Below, in pieces: positions 18,201 through 26,243 of a stretch of 64,000 nucleotides of DNA (positions are counted from its first letter, which is position 1; every line of letters begins with the position of its first letter). The position numbers and the translations under genes are program-made. The notes beneath the pieces were generated by a model that saw only the letters and a program-made list of their open reading frames with translations, was not told the origin of the DNA and did no database searches. Source of the DNA: Lentimicrobium sp. (GTDB lineage Bacteria; Bacteroidota; Bacteroidia; Bacteroidales; Lentimicrobiaceae); NCBI GenBank assembly GCA_019429275.1, contig JAHYJC010000024.1:1-64000 (forward strand), in the 5' to 3' direction.

Positions 18201-18508
18201 TTGCGGTAAAGTTCCACCCCGCAATTGAGGGCAGTTTGTCCGCCAAAAGCAAGCAGAATGCCTTCAGGACGCTCCTTTTCAATGATTTTGGTAACAAAAT
18301 CTGGTGTAACCGGCAGAAAATAAACGGTGTCGGCTACTCCTTTTGAAGTTTGAACGGTGGCAATGTTGGGATTAATGAGAATGGTCTGTATGCCTTCTTC
18401 GCGCAAAGCTTTCAGCGCCTGCGAACCGCTGTAATCAAACTCACCTGCTTCTCCGATTTTAAGCGCACCCGAGCCAAGTACCAGAACTTTTCCTATATCG
18501 TGTTTCAT
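15284..18508 (-). CDS. carB: Carbamoyl-phosphate synthase large subunit
   Basis: A 1074-residue protein of full family length that makes carbamoyl phosphate from bicarbonate, ATP and ammonia delivered by CarA, for arginine and pyrimidine synthesis. The two homologous ATP-grasp halves are clear: the first starts VLVLGSGALKIGEAGEFDYS (residue 8 on) and the second VVVLGSGAYRIGSSVEFDWS (about residue 565). ATP-binding stretches AAFTLGGQGSGFCSN and RPSYVLSGAAMNVVS are present, and the C-terminal MGS-like allosteric domain begins near residue 940 (KGITIYATRGTAKFLSDNG). The ATG lies 25 bp after the carA stop, so the two form an operon. Confidence 0.97.
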   Translation of the reverse strand: MKHDIGKVLVLGSGALKIGEAGEFDYSGSQALKALREEGIQTILINPNIATVQTSKGVADTVYFLPVTPDFVTKIIEKERPEGILLAFGGQTALNCGVELYRKGILEKYGVKVLGTPVDAIIETEDRQLFSAKLHSISVDTPKSIAVTSVSVAREAAAELGFPIIVRAAFTLGGQGSGFCSNMDELDRLVANAFSYSDQILIEESLKGWKEIEYEVVRDRYDNCITVCNMENFDPLGIHTGESIVVAPSQTLSNAEYHKLRSISIEIVRSVGIVGECNVQFALDPNSEDYRVIEVNARLSRSSALASKATGYPLAHVAAKLALGYGLHELKNNVTKTTSALFEPALDYIVCKIPRWDLNKFTGVAKEIGSSMKSVGEIMSIGRTFEEAIQKGLRMTGLGLHGFVANPHMEFPDLDKSLNEPTDMRIYALAEAFARGYTVERLHELTRIDPWFLEGLNTISRLSEKIKNTPFAQLTPELMREAKQLGFSDFQLARFLMNEEVGTMHQRMLKIREWRLIHQIKPVVKQIDTLAAEYPAATNYLYLTYNGNVSDIAPENDNKSVVVLGSGAYRIGSSVEFDWSGVNALQTIRQMGYRSVMINYNPETVSTDYDMCDRLYFDELSYERVMDILDVEQPLGTILATGGQIANNLAMRLYNSGVCILGTSPVNIDMAEDRHKFSSLLDRLTVDQPRWRELSSIAEIVSFAEEVGYPLLIRPSYVLSGAAMNVVSNPDDLRHFLQVAALVSKEHPVVVSEFIEFAKEIEVDAVADKGEIVVYAISEHVEFAGVHSGDATIVFPAQKLYLETTRRIKRITRQIAMALEITGPFNIQFLAKDNHIKVIECNLRASRSFPFVSKVLKINFIDIATRVMLGQKVEVPNKSMFDIDYLGVKAPQFSFSRLAKADPVLGVDMTSTGEVACLGETFHDALLKAMFSVGYKMPERSILLSSGDVKSKVQLLEPVRLLAEKGITIYATRGTAKFLSDNGIDAKVLHWPDENAQPNTLDYIRERKIDLVVNIPKNLTKAELHNDYTIRRSAIDYNIPIITNAQLAAAFLTAGCRISLDQLELKSWNEYGGW

Positions 18509-18533
18509 GTTGATTCTGATTGTTGCTAATGCG

Positions 18534-19616
18534 TTAAATACCTTTGTACCGTTTTACTTCCGCCAGAAATTCATCAAAAAGATACTCCGTATCGGTTGGG
18601 CCGCTTGAAGCTTCGGGATGGAACTGCACCGAAAACTGAGGCAAGGCTTTGTGGCGGATACCTTCGTTGGTTCCGTCGTTCAGGTTTACGAACCAGGTAT
18701 TCCAGTCTTTGCCCAGTGATTGGTTATCAATGGCATATCCATGATTCTGGGAAGTAACCAACGCCTTGGTGGTACCGGTCTGCAATACTGGCTGATTGTG
18801 ACTCCGGTGCCCGTACCTGAGTTTAAAAGTGTCGGCTCCTGAAGCCAGGGCCAGCAATTGGTTGCCCAGGCAAATTCCGAAAATCGGGCGGGGTTTTTCC
18901 ATCTGCTCTTTTAATTGCGCGATGGTGGCAACACATTGTTTTGGATCGCCGGGACCATTGGAAAGGAAAAGTCCGTCGAAATCCAGTTTGCTCAGGTCGT
19001 AATTCCAGGGAACCCTTATTACGGTCGTATCCCGCTTAAGAAAATGCCTGATGATGTTGTATTTAACACCCAAATCGACCAGTGCAATGCGCAGGTTTCC
19101 TTTTCCATATTCAATCACGGCTGAAGAGCTGACTTCCTCCACCAGATTTTCCGCTCCGGGATCGCGCCAGTCCACATCTTCGGCATCCACCACAATTTTC
19201 CCGGGCATGGCACCATGTTCGCGAATGATTTGGGTAAGGGCGCGTGTATCGATGCCACCAATTGCCGGAATGCGATGCTTTTCCAGCCATTCGCCAAGGC
19301 TTTGAGATGCGTTCCAGTGGCTGTATTGTTCTGAATAGCTGGAAATTATCAGACCACTGATATGGATTTTATCGGACTCAAAAAAAGCGGGCAAACCCGC
19401 TTCAAAAATCATATCCGGAACACCATAGTTGCCAATCAGGGGATAGGTTAGAACCAATAACTGCCCCCGGTACGAGGGATCGGTGAGGCTTTCGGGATAA
19501 CCGGTCATGGCAGTGTTGAAAACCACTTCGCCAGACACACTTCCCCGAAACCCGAAAGAATACCCATCGAACGACATGCCATTCGAGAGTATTAATTTTG
19601 CGGAGGGTTTAGTCAT
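18534..19616 (-). CDS. carA: Carbamoyl-phosphate synthase small subunit
   Basis: A 360-residue glutamine amidotransferase subunit that releases ammonia from glutamine and channels it to CarB. The N-terminal CarA domain contains LTDPSYRGQLLVLTYPLIGN. The class I amidotransferase domain has the nucleophile Cys in PIFGICLGNQLLALA and the His-Glu pair in VQFHPEASSGPTDTEYLFDE. The reading frame extends upstream to 19763, but the start at 19616 (MTKPSAKLILSNG) matches the family N-terminus. A -7 promoter box at 19675-19682 lies inside the longer frame, which excludes the earlier start. Confidence 0.96.
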   Translation of the reverse strand: MTKPSAKLILSNGMSFDGYSFGFRGSVSGEVVFNTAMTGYPESLTDPSYRGQLLVLTYPLIGNYGVPDMIFEAGLPAFFESDKIHISGLIISSYSEQYSHWNASQSLGEWLEKHRIPAIGGIDTRALTQIIREHGAMPGKIVVDAEDVDWRDPGAENLVEEVSSSAVIEYGKGNLRIALVDLGVKYNIIRHFLKRDTTVIRVPWNYDLSKLDFDGLFLSNGPGDPKQCVATIAQLKEQMEKPRPIFGICLGNQLLALASGADTFKLRYGHRSHNQPVLQTGTTKALVTSQNHGYAIDNQSLGKDWNTWFVNLNDGTNEGIRHKALPQFSVQFHPEASSGPTDTEYLFDEFLAEVKRYKGI

Positions 19617-19674
19617 TAACCTTTTGTTTATCAATAAGTAAGTTTCAATAAAGTTGTTGTAACCTAACCTTTTG

Positions 19675-19682
19675 CAAAGGTA
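19675..19682 (-). promoter_or_regulatory. TAnnTTTG -7 promoter element for carAB
   Basis: TACCTTTG on the minus strand, about 59 bp before the carA ATG. Initiation near 19668 fixes the start codon at 19616. Confidence 0.55.
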
Positions 19683-20397
19683 CATAACCAAATTACTGCT
19701 TATATTTTTTTGTTTCCACAACTTTTCAACAGTTGTAAATTCCTTCGACTCTGGCTGGCGCACAGTCCGTCAGGCGAAGTCGAAGGATCAAGTAAAAGGT
19801 AAGAGAGAAAAACTCTCGCTGAGCGGAATTGAAATTTACTTTATAAATGCCCACGCTGCGCCCCGCTGGGGCTCTGAAATAATTCCGGCCTTGTATTCTA
19901 CCAATCCTGCGCCCCTCTGGGGCTTATAAGTCATTAAGCCCCAGAGGGGCGAAAACCCGGTTGGCGCGGATTTGCAATTGGTGCCATTGCTGCCAGACCC
20001 AGTTGGGCGAAAGAACATCAAGCCCCGGAGGGGCGAAAGATTGGTAGCCATTAATATCACAATAGAACATCTCAAGCCACAGAGGGGCGAAACGTTGGAA
20101 GTCATGAAAATCAAGATAGAACATAATCCCCGGTTGGCGCGGATTTGCAATCTCCCGGCATACCTGAATAGGCTGTGCCATTGCTGCCAGCAGAGGTCAG
20201 TCAGGCAGGCTCGACAGCAGTCTCTGTCTGGCTGAGAAACTCCGTAGGAGTTGCCCGTAAATAACCCCCGGTGAAGTGAAACGAAACCAGGGGTAAAAGC
20301 AATGCACTGGAATACAACCCTGTAGGGGTTGCCCATTCAAATTTAATGCAACTTGTTGTCTTCACACCTTTGTGGCATTTTTTATTGAAAATTACTT
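19683..20397. other. Intergenic region made of GGGGC palindromes and dispersed repeats
   Basis: Open frames cross this stretch on both strands, but their translations are dominated by repeated phrases and are not credible proteins. It contains at least five copies of a GCCCC-AGA-GGGGC-type element, two copies of GTTGGCGCGGATTTGCAAT (about 19960 and 20134), two of TGCCATTGCTGCCAG (about 19983 and 20177), and paired 'aactccgtaggagttgccc' and 'caaccctgtaggggttgccc' elements at 20238-20332. Confidence 0.75.
19911..19950. repeat. 15-bp inverted repeat of GCCCCAGAGGGGC elements
   Basis: GCCCCTCTGGGGCTT (19911-19925) pairs perfectly with AAGCCCCAGAGGGGC (19936-19950) around 10 nt. Related single copies lie at about 19859-19874, 20020-20036 and 20073-20090, each of the latter two followed by GAAA. 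Confidence 0.85.
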
Positions 20398-21312
20398 CTA
20401 AAAAATCGACTTAGCCGTATAAGTTGTAAACAGTTCCAGCGCCTTGCTTCCGGCCAGCGAATTTCCCGCGCTGTTGAGGCCGGGCGACCAGACAGCAATG
20501 GTTAGTTCGCCGGGCATAACGGCCACGATTCCGCCACCAACCCCGCTTTTTCCGGGTAATCCTACCCTGTAGGTAAATTCACCGCCTTCGTCATAAAGTC
20601 CGCAGGTCTGCATCAGGGCGTTTATGCGTTTGGCCTGACGTGGTCCGCAGATAATTTTTTCGCTCACAGGATCGGTTCCGCCATGAGCCAGAAAAAGAAA
20701 TGCTCTGGCCAGATCGGTACAACTCATGGCCAGCGAGCACTGATGAAAATAGACATCCAGCACTTTGTCCACATCGTTTACCAGGTTACCGTAGCTTTTA
20801 AGGAACCACGCGAGTGCCGCGTTACGGTGTCCGGTGGCTTTTTCCGAAGCGGCTACTTCGCGATCGTAATCAAGGGTTGGATTACCAGCGCATTTTCTCG
20901 CAAAATCGAGCAGATCATCAAGCGGATGCGCATTTTCAAGCATCATACAGTCGGTTACCACCAGTGCACCGGCGTTCACAAAAGGGTTTCGGGGGATGCC
21001 ATGCTCATATTCAAGCTGAACCAGCGAATTGAAAGGATTTCCACTGGCTTCGCGGCCTACCCTTTCCCACAGCGCGTCGCCCATGCTGTCCATCACCATG
21101 GCAAGGGTGAAAACCTTTGATATACTCTGGGTGCTGAAGCGTTCTCCGGCATCGCCACAGCTAAAAACCTCACCCCTGACGGTACTGATGGCCATACCGA
21201 ATTTATTGGGCGATACCCTTGCCAGGGCTGGAATATAGGAGGCAACTTTACCATTATTCAGCAGTGGCCTTATTTCTTCGCTGATTTTGTTGATGATGGA
21301 TTGATATTCCAT
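20398..21312 (-). CDS. glsA: Glutaminase A
   Basis: A 304-residue glutaminase of the serine-dependent beta-lactamase-like family, converting glutamine to glutamate and ammonia. The SxxK catalytic motif is in STQSISKVFTLAMVMD. Other conserved stretches are GIPRNPFVNAGALVVTD, the Tyr-containing KSYGNLVNDVDKVLDVYF, and GLPGKSGVGGGIVAVMPG near the C-terminus. The frame extends 11 codons further upstream, but MEYQSIINKISEEIRPL is the usual N-terminus. Length is normal. Confidence 0.95.
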   Translation of the reverse strand: MEYQSIINKISEEIRPLLNNGKVASYIPALARVSPNKFGMAISTVRGEVFSCGDAGERFSTQSISKVFTLAMVMDSMGDALWERVGREASGNPFNSLVQLEYEHGIPRNPFVNAGALVVTDCMMLENAHPLDDLLDFARKCAGNPTLDYDREVAASEKATGHRNAALAWFLKSYGNLVNDVDKVLDVYFHQCSLAMSCTDLARAFLFLAHGGTDPVSEKIICGPRQAKRINALMQTCGLYDEGGEFTYRVGLPGKSGVGGGIVAVMPGELTIAVWSPGLNSAGNSLAGSKALELFTTYTAKSIF

Positions 21313-21396
21313 GAGGTTAAAGATTGCATTGTGTAACATTAACAAGATTGGTTATTTAAATAGCTAAGACTCCTGCATGATTATTTATGTTGCCTA

Positions 21397-21404
21397 CAAA
21401 TTTA
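21397..21404 (-). promoter_or_regulatory. TAnnTTTG -7 promoter element for glsA
   Basis: TAAATTTG on the minus strand, 85 bp before the preferred glsA start. Initiation near 21390 leaves a leader of about 78 nt. Confidence 0.45.
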
Positions 21405-21511
21405 CAATTATCATTCTCAATATCAGTAATATGCGGTTAAAATAAATGATTTTCAGGAATGAATATTTGTAATCAGGCAGGATTGGAAGCAGAAATTCAG
21501 TTGTATTGTTT

Positions 21512-21519
21512 TATTTTTG
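21512..21519 (+). promoter_or_regulatory. TAnnTTTG -7 promoter element (TATTTTTG)
   Basis: Lies 19 bp before the ATG of the receiver/PPDK gene, so the expected leader is about 12 nt. Confidence 0.5.
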
Positions 21520-21537
21520 TAATTACAACCCACTTCT

Positions 21538-24510
21538 ATGTCGGCAAATATTTATTCTCTCATATCCCGAAAGTTCTATTTTGATGATACCGCTTTCATC
21601 AACCTGATGAAAAGGCGAATTTACAATGTTTTGCTGATTGCAAGCAACTACGATTCATTTGTGCTTGAAGGTGACGGCCGCATTGATGAGCAGATTTTCA
21701 ATGAATATGTTTCGTTGAGTTTAAGGTATCCTCCACAGTTTATACAGGTTCCGTCAGAGAAAGAGGCGCTGAAGGCCCTGAAAAATCAAAATATTGATCT
21801 GATCATTACCATGCTTGGGATGGGTAAAAGCGAGACTTTTGACTCTGCCAAGCGCATCAAGGCAAGTTATCCCAAAATTCCGATTGTTGTCCTGACCTCC
21901 TTTTCACGCGAAGTTTCCGTTACCCTGGCCAAAGAGGATCATGAAGCCATCGACTATGTGTTTAGCTGGCTGGGCAATGCCGATATACTGCTGGCCATCA
22001 TCAAACTGATTGAAGATAAGATGAATGCCGAGCATGATATTCTGGATATCGGCGTTATGGCCATTTTGCTTGTGGAAGACTCCAAACGTTTTTATTCAAG
22101 TTACCTGCCCAACATTTATAAACTCATCTTCAAGCAATCGAAGTCCTTTATGACCGAAGGACTGAATGAACACCAGATGATGTTGCGTATGCGTGGCAGG
22201 CCGAAGATTCTGCTGGCCACCAGCTATGAAGAGGCTATTATTTATTACGAAAAATATAAGGACAACTTTCTGGGAATTATCACCGATACCTCATACCCCA
22301 GAAACGGCGAGCAGGACAAGATGGCCGGTTTCAGGCTGGTTGAAAAGGTAAAACGCGACGATGAGTTTATGCCGATCCTGATGCAGTCGAGCGATTTATC
22401 AAACCAGGCGCTGGCCCGCGAAAAACGGGTTGGATTCATTTACAAACTTTCTAAAACACTGTTGAAAGAACTCCGGAATTTTGTAATGAATTATTTTGCC
22501 TTCGGCGATTTTGAATTTGTAGATCCTGAAACCCGGCAGGAAATTACCCGTGCCTCAGACCTGAAGTCGCTGCAGCAAAAAATCTTTGAAATCCCTGATG
22601 CCTCGCTTGAGTATCATGTTTACCGGAATCATATTTCTAAATGGCTGAATGCCAGGGCGCTGTTCCCGTTGGCTGAATTGTTCGGCGATTTAAGACCCGA
22701 TGATTTCAATGATCTGGATGAAATCAGGCGGTTTATTTTCGATGCCATTGCAACTTTCAGGCTCAACAAGGCGCGCGGCATCATTGCCGAGTTTAACCGT
22801 GAGAGTTTTGACGAGTACCTGAGTTTTACCAGAGTAGGGCAGGGCTCCATTGGTGGAAAAGCCCGAGGACTTGCGTTTCTTGATTCGCTCATCAAGCGCA
22901 ATCAGCTGCTCGATAAATGGCCGGGAGTGGTAGTTTCTATTCCACGAACCGTAGTGCTGGGAGCCGATATTTTTGATGAGTTTATGGAAGATAACAATCT
23001 TTACAAAATTGCACTTTCCGAAATCAGTGATGAAGAAATACTCGAGCATTTTGTGTCGGCCAGGCTTCCATTCCGGCTGCACGAAGATTTATACACCTTC
23101 ATCAGTGTGGTGAAGAAACCCATCGCCATCAGGTCATCGAGCCTTCTTGAAGATTCTTATTATCAGCCGTTTGCCGGAATTTATTCTACCTATATGGTGC
23201 CCAATTTTGTTAATGATGAGCGGCTTACCATCGAAAATATAAGCAATGCCATAAAGAGCGTGTATGCATCGGCTTTTTACCGCGATTCAAAATCTTATGT
23301 GGCTGCAACATCCAACATCATTGACGAGGAAAAAATGGCCATAGTGCTACAGGAGGTTACGGGTTCAAAATATGACGATCGTTTTTATCCCAGCTTGTCA
23401 GGCGTGGCACGATCCATTAATTTTTATCCTATAGGTCCTGAAAAGCCTGAAGATGGCATTGCCAATATAGCCCTGGGACTGGGTAAATATATTGTTGATG
23501 GCGGACTGACGCTAAGGTTTTCTCCGAAGTATCCAAAAAAGATTTTGCAGCTTTCGGTTCCTGAACTGGCACTGCGCGAAACGCAGAAGCATTTTTATGC
23601 ACTTGACCTCAGGCCGGGTTCATTCACACCTTCCACCGACGACAGCTCAAACCTGCTAAGGCTGGGCATTGCCGACGCTGAACCCGATGGATCGCTCAGG
23701 AATGTTGTATCTACTTTCGATTATGAAACCAACATGCTGCGCGAAGGTATGTTTAGTAAAGGAAAACGTATCGTCACTTTTTCGAATGTGCTGAATCACA
23801 ATGTTTTTCCATTGGCTGATATATTGGCAACCCTGCTTGAAACCGGGCAGAAGGAGATGAGTAAACCCATTGAAATTGAATTTGCTGTGGAACTCAGCAG
23901 GCAGAGTGGAAATCCTTCTCTGTTCAATGTGCTTCAGATCAGGCCAATCGTAGATAACAGGGAAGCCATTGAGGCACAACTTGAGGATCTGGATGAAAAG
24001 GATACCCTCATTTATGCGCACCATGCGCTGGGCAATGGCATCATCAGCGATGTTTTTGATATTGTTTATGTGAGGCCCGAATCTTTCAATCCGGCAGAAA
24101 ATATGCATACCGCCGAAAGGGTGGGGGCGATCAATGAAAAATTTCTTGCCCAAAAGCGGAATTATGTGCTGGTAGGCCCAGGCCGCTGGGGAAGCAGCGA
24201 TCCATGGCTAGGAATTCCGGTCAAATGGCCGCAGATTTCTGCTGCAAGGGTCATTGTTGAATCGGGGCTGGAACATTACCGCATCGATCCCAGCCAGGGA
24301 ACCCATTTCTTTCAAAACCTTACCTCTTTCAGTGTCGGTTATTTCACCCTCAATCCATTTATAAAAGATGGTTTTTACGATCTTGATTTCCTGTCAAAGG
24401 AAAAAGCTTTTTATGAAGATGAAGTAATCAGGCATGTAAGGTTTGAACAGCCGCTGGTGATTATGATCGACGGTAAGAAAAACCTTGGTGTGATTATGAA
24501 ACCCGGCTAA
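21538..24510 (+). CDS. Dual receiver-like and PEP/pyruvate-binding (PPDK_N) protein
   Basis: A 990-residue cytoplasmic protein. Residues 28-160 form a receiver-like fold in which the phospho-acceptor Asp position reads Met (IDLIITMLGMG, M92). Residues 175-315 form a second receiver that keeps the full active site: E180 and D181 (LLVEDS), D250 (IITDTSYP), S284 (MQSSD) and K303 (IYKLS). A family-specific linker (about 330-430) leads into a PPDK_N ATP-grasp domain from about 436 (GSIGGKARGLAFLDS; then PIAIRSSSLLEDSYYQPFAG at 528-547) to about 850. The last 120 residues hold GPGRWGSSDPWLGIP. The swivelling His domain and the PEP/pyruvate TIM barrel of real PEP synthase or PPDK are absent, so it cannot be a complete enzyme of that kind. 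Similar proteins are often labelled PEP synthase in Bacteroidota. A signal-controlled nucleotide-dependent phosphotransfer role is inferred. Confidence 0.82.
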   Translation: MSANIYSLISRKFYFDDTAFINLMKRRIYNVLLIASNYDSFVLEGDGRIDEQIFNEYVSLSLRYPPQFIQVPSEKEALKALKNQNIDLIITMLGMGKSETFDSAKRIKASYPKIPIVVLTSFSREVSVTLAKEDHEAIDYVFSWLGNADILLAIIKLIEDKMNAEHDILDIGVMAILLVEDSKRFYSSYLPNIYKLIFKQSKSFMTEGLNEHQMMLRMRGRPKILLATSYEEAIIYYEKYKDNFLGIITDTSYPRNGEQDKMAGFRLVEKVKRDDEFMPILMQSSDLSNQALAREKRVGFIYKLSKTLLKELRNFVMNYFAFGDFEFVDPETRQEITRASDLKSLQQKIFEIPDASLEYHVYRNHISKWLNARALFPLAELFGDLRPDDFNDLDEIRRFIFDAIATFRLNKARGIIAEFNRESFDEYLSFTRVGQGSIGGKARGLAFLDSLIKRNQLLDKWPGVVVSIPRTVVLGADIFDEFMEDNNLYKIALSEISDEEILEHFVSARLPFRLHEDLYTFISVVKKPIAIRSSSLLEDSYYQPFAGIYSTYMVPNFVNDERLTIENISNAIKSVYASAFYRDSKSYVAATSNIIDEEKMAIVLQEVTGSKYDDRFYPSLSGVARSINFYPIGPEKPEDGIANIALGLGKYIVDGGLTLRFSPKYPKKILQLSVPELALRETQKHFYALDLRPGSFTPSTDDSSNLLRLGIADAEPDGSLRNVVSTFDYETNMLREGMFSKGKRIVTFSNVLNHNVFPLADILATLLETGQKEMSKPIEIEFAVELSRQSGNPSLFNVLQIRPIVDNREAIEAQLEDLDEKDTLIYAHHALGNGIISDVFDIVYVRPESFNPAENMHTAERVGAINEKFLAQKRNYVLVGPGRWGSSDPWLGIPVKWPQISAARVIVESGLEHYRIDPSQGTHFFQNLTSFSVGYFTLNPFIKDGFYDLDFLSKEKAFYEDEVIRHVRFEQPLVIMIDGKKNLGVIMKPG

Positions 24511-24568
24511 GGCTGAGGCTGAGGTTGGAGGATTCTCAACCTTAACCTTAACCAGCTTTATTGAGGGT

Positions 24569-25378
24569 CTAATTTCCATCCACCAGGTAAGCCCTGAGTT
24601 CCTCTGTCTGAGGGTTTTTAAAAAGTTCCTCCGGGTCTCCCTGTTCTATAATTTCACCGTCAATCATAAAAATGGCATGATCGGCCAGGCGGATGGCCTG
24701 CCTCAAAACATGGGTAACCAGTATAATGGTATAGTGTTTTTTGATGTCTTTAAACAGGTTTTCTATGATCTTGCTCGAAATCGGATCAAGCGCCGAAGTG
24801 GGTTCGTCGGCAAGTATGATGCTGGGTTTAACGGCAAGTCCGCGTGCCAGGCAAAGACGCTGTTGCTGCCCGATAGAAAGGCTGGTAGCCGGAGCATTCA
24901 GGCGGTTTTTAACCTCCTCCCAAAGCCCCACCTCGCGCAGGTGTTTCTCAACACTGAAATTAATGAGTTTACGGTCGCGCACTCCTTTGAGCTTCAGCCC
25001 ATAGGACACATTCCGGTAAATGGAAACCGGCAGCGGATAAGGCCTCTGCGACAGCAATCCCATCTTTTGCCTGATGGAAGGTATGTTGGTGGTGGTATTC
25101 AGTATGTCATCTTTTTCAATGAAGATACTTCCTGAAACTTTCAATTCCCTGTAAAGGTCGGTGAGTTTGTTCATGCACTTGAGCAGCGTGGTTTTTCCAC
25201 AACCTGAAGGGCCAAGCAAAACAGTAATTTTATTGCGTGGAATTTCAAGATTGATATTTTTGAGAATATGATGATCACCGGCAAAGACATTCAGGTCCTG
25301 AATCTTCACAATCTGTGAAGAATGTAGGGCTGCTTTAGTCGAAACTTCTGAAGTTTGGGATGCTGCTGCATTGTTCAT
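24569..25378 (-). CDS. pstB: Phosphate ABC transporter ATP-binding protein
   Basis: A 269-residue ABC ATPase powering high-affinity phosphate import. Walker A is GPSGCGKTTLLKCMNKL, the signature is SLSIGQQQRLCLARGLA, Walker B is IILADEPTSALDP, and the switch His is in ILVTHVLRQA. It ends the porin-pstSCAB gene run, starting 10 bp after pstA. The N-terminal 20 residues (Ala/Ser-rich) are longer than in E. coli PstB. A phoU gene, often next in such operons, is not present. Confidence 0.9.
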   Translation of the reverse strand: MNNAAASQTSEVSTKAALHSSQIVKIQDLNVFAGDHHILKNINLEIPRNKITVLLGPSGCGKTTLLKCMNKLTDLYRELKVSGSIFIEKDDILNTTTNIPSIRQKMGLLSQRPYPLPVSIYRNVSYGLKLKGVRDRKLINFSVEKHLREVGLWEEVKNRLNAPATSLSIGQQQRLCLARGLAVKPSIILADEPTSALDPISSKIIENLFKDIKKHYTIILVTHVLRQAIRLADHAIFMIDGEIIEQGDPEELFKNPQTEELRAYLVDGN

Positions 25379-25388
25379 ACTTACTTGC

Positions 25389-26243
25389 TTACTTTAAATT
25401 AGACCTTGAATATCTTTTCGAAATAATCCGTGCGCTCAGGCTTATGGCCAGAATAATAATGGTCAGGATGACTGCCGAGGCAAAAGCCCTCTCCCTGACT
25501 TCAGGTATGGGTGAACCCAGCTGAAAAAAGATGGCCAGAGGCAGTGTAGCTGCCGGCTCATCGAGATTTATCGGAATGTTGTCGGTGTATCCGGCTGTAA
25601 AAAGTACCGAAGCTGCATCGCCAATGCCTCTTCCAAACGACAAAAGAATAGCGGTAATAAATCCTGAGAATCCCTGCCTTAACATGACCCTGAAAGCTGT
25701 TTCAGTGCGGGTGGATCCCAGGGCAAGCGAAGCTTCGTGCAGCCCCCGGGGAATGGTACTCAGCACTTCATCAAAGGTACGCACCATTATCGGTGAAATG
25801 AGTAAAGCAACAGTGATGATACCCGCCAGAAGCGAGGCATTCATTCCGAGAAAAAGCATAAGCGTAAATCCAAAAGCACCATAAACGATGGAAGGGATAC
25901 CCCAGAGCGCATCGAGAAAATATCGGATGGTATTTTGTGTGCGCCGGTAGCGAACCAGCTGAACATTGATGTAAAGGGCTGCCGGCATCCCTATAAAAAT
26001 CGCAATCAGTGTGGCTCCGACTGCGATGTAAAGTGAGCCCATAATGGCATTGAGCACTCCACCTTCGCCGCCGTAATAATATCCACCTTGAGGGGTTTTC
26101 AGGATCATATCCAGATTCAGGGCATTGAAGCCTTTTATAAAAATGACCAGAATGATGAACGCCAGTACAGTAATCAGAGAGTAGGTCATGAAGGCCGACA
26201 GAAACACAAAAAATTTTTCTTCAAGAATTTTTATCCGTCTCAT
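25389..26243 (-). CDS. pstA: Phosphate ABC transporter permease PstA
   Basis: A 284-residue inner-membrane permease with about six transmembrane helices. The binding-protein-dependent permease EAA-type loop is HEASLALGSTRTETAFRVML, and the following SFGRGIGDAASVLFTAGYTD is typical of PstA. It overlaps pstC by 4 bp. Confidence 0.9.
   Translation of the reverse strand: MRRIKILEEKFFVFLSAFMTYSLITVLAFIILVIFIKGFNALNLDMILKTPQGGYYYGGEGGVLNAIMGSLYIAVGATLIAIFIGMPAALYINVQLVRYRRTQNTIRYFLDALWGIPSIVYGAFGFTLMLFLGMNASLLAGIITVALLISPIMVRTFDEVLSTIPRGLHEASLALGSTRTETAFRVMLRQGFSGFITAILLSFGRGIGDAASVLFTAGYTDNIPINLDEPAATLPLAIFFQLGSPIPEVRERAFASAVILTIIILAISLSARIISKRYSRSNLK

Noticed and set aside
19836-20336. 166-residue open frame on the minus strand
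   Set aside because: Its translation repeats 'LRGLMF/LCGLRC'-type phrases that come from the GGGGC repeats, with no protein family pattern.
23656-24153. 165-residue open frame antisense to the receiver/PPDK gene
   Set aside because: Shadow of a strongly supported coding region.
21538-24510. Phosphoenolpyruvate synthase (ppsA)
   Set aside because: Only the N-terminal nucleotide-binding domain of PEP synthase is visible; the catalytic His and PEP-binding barrel are missing.
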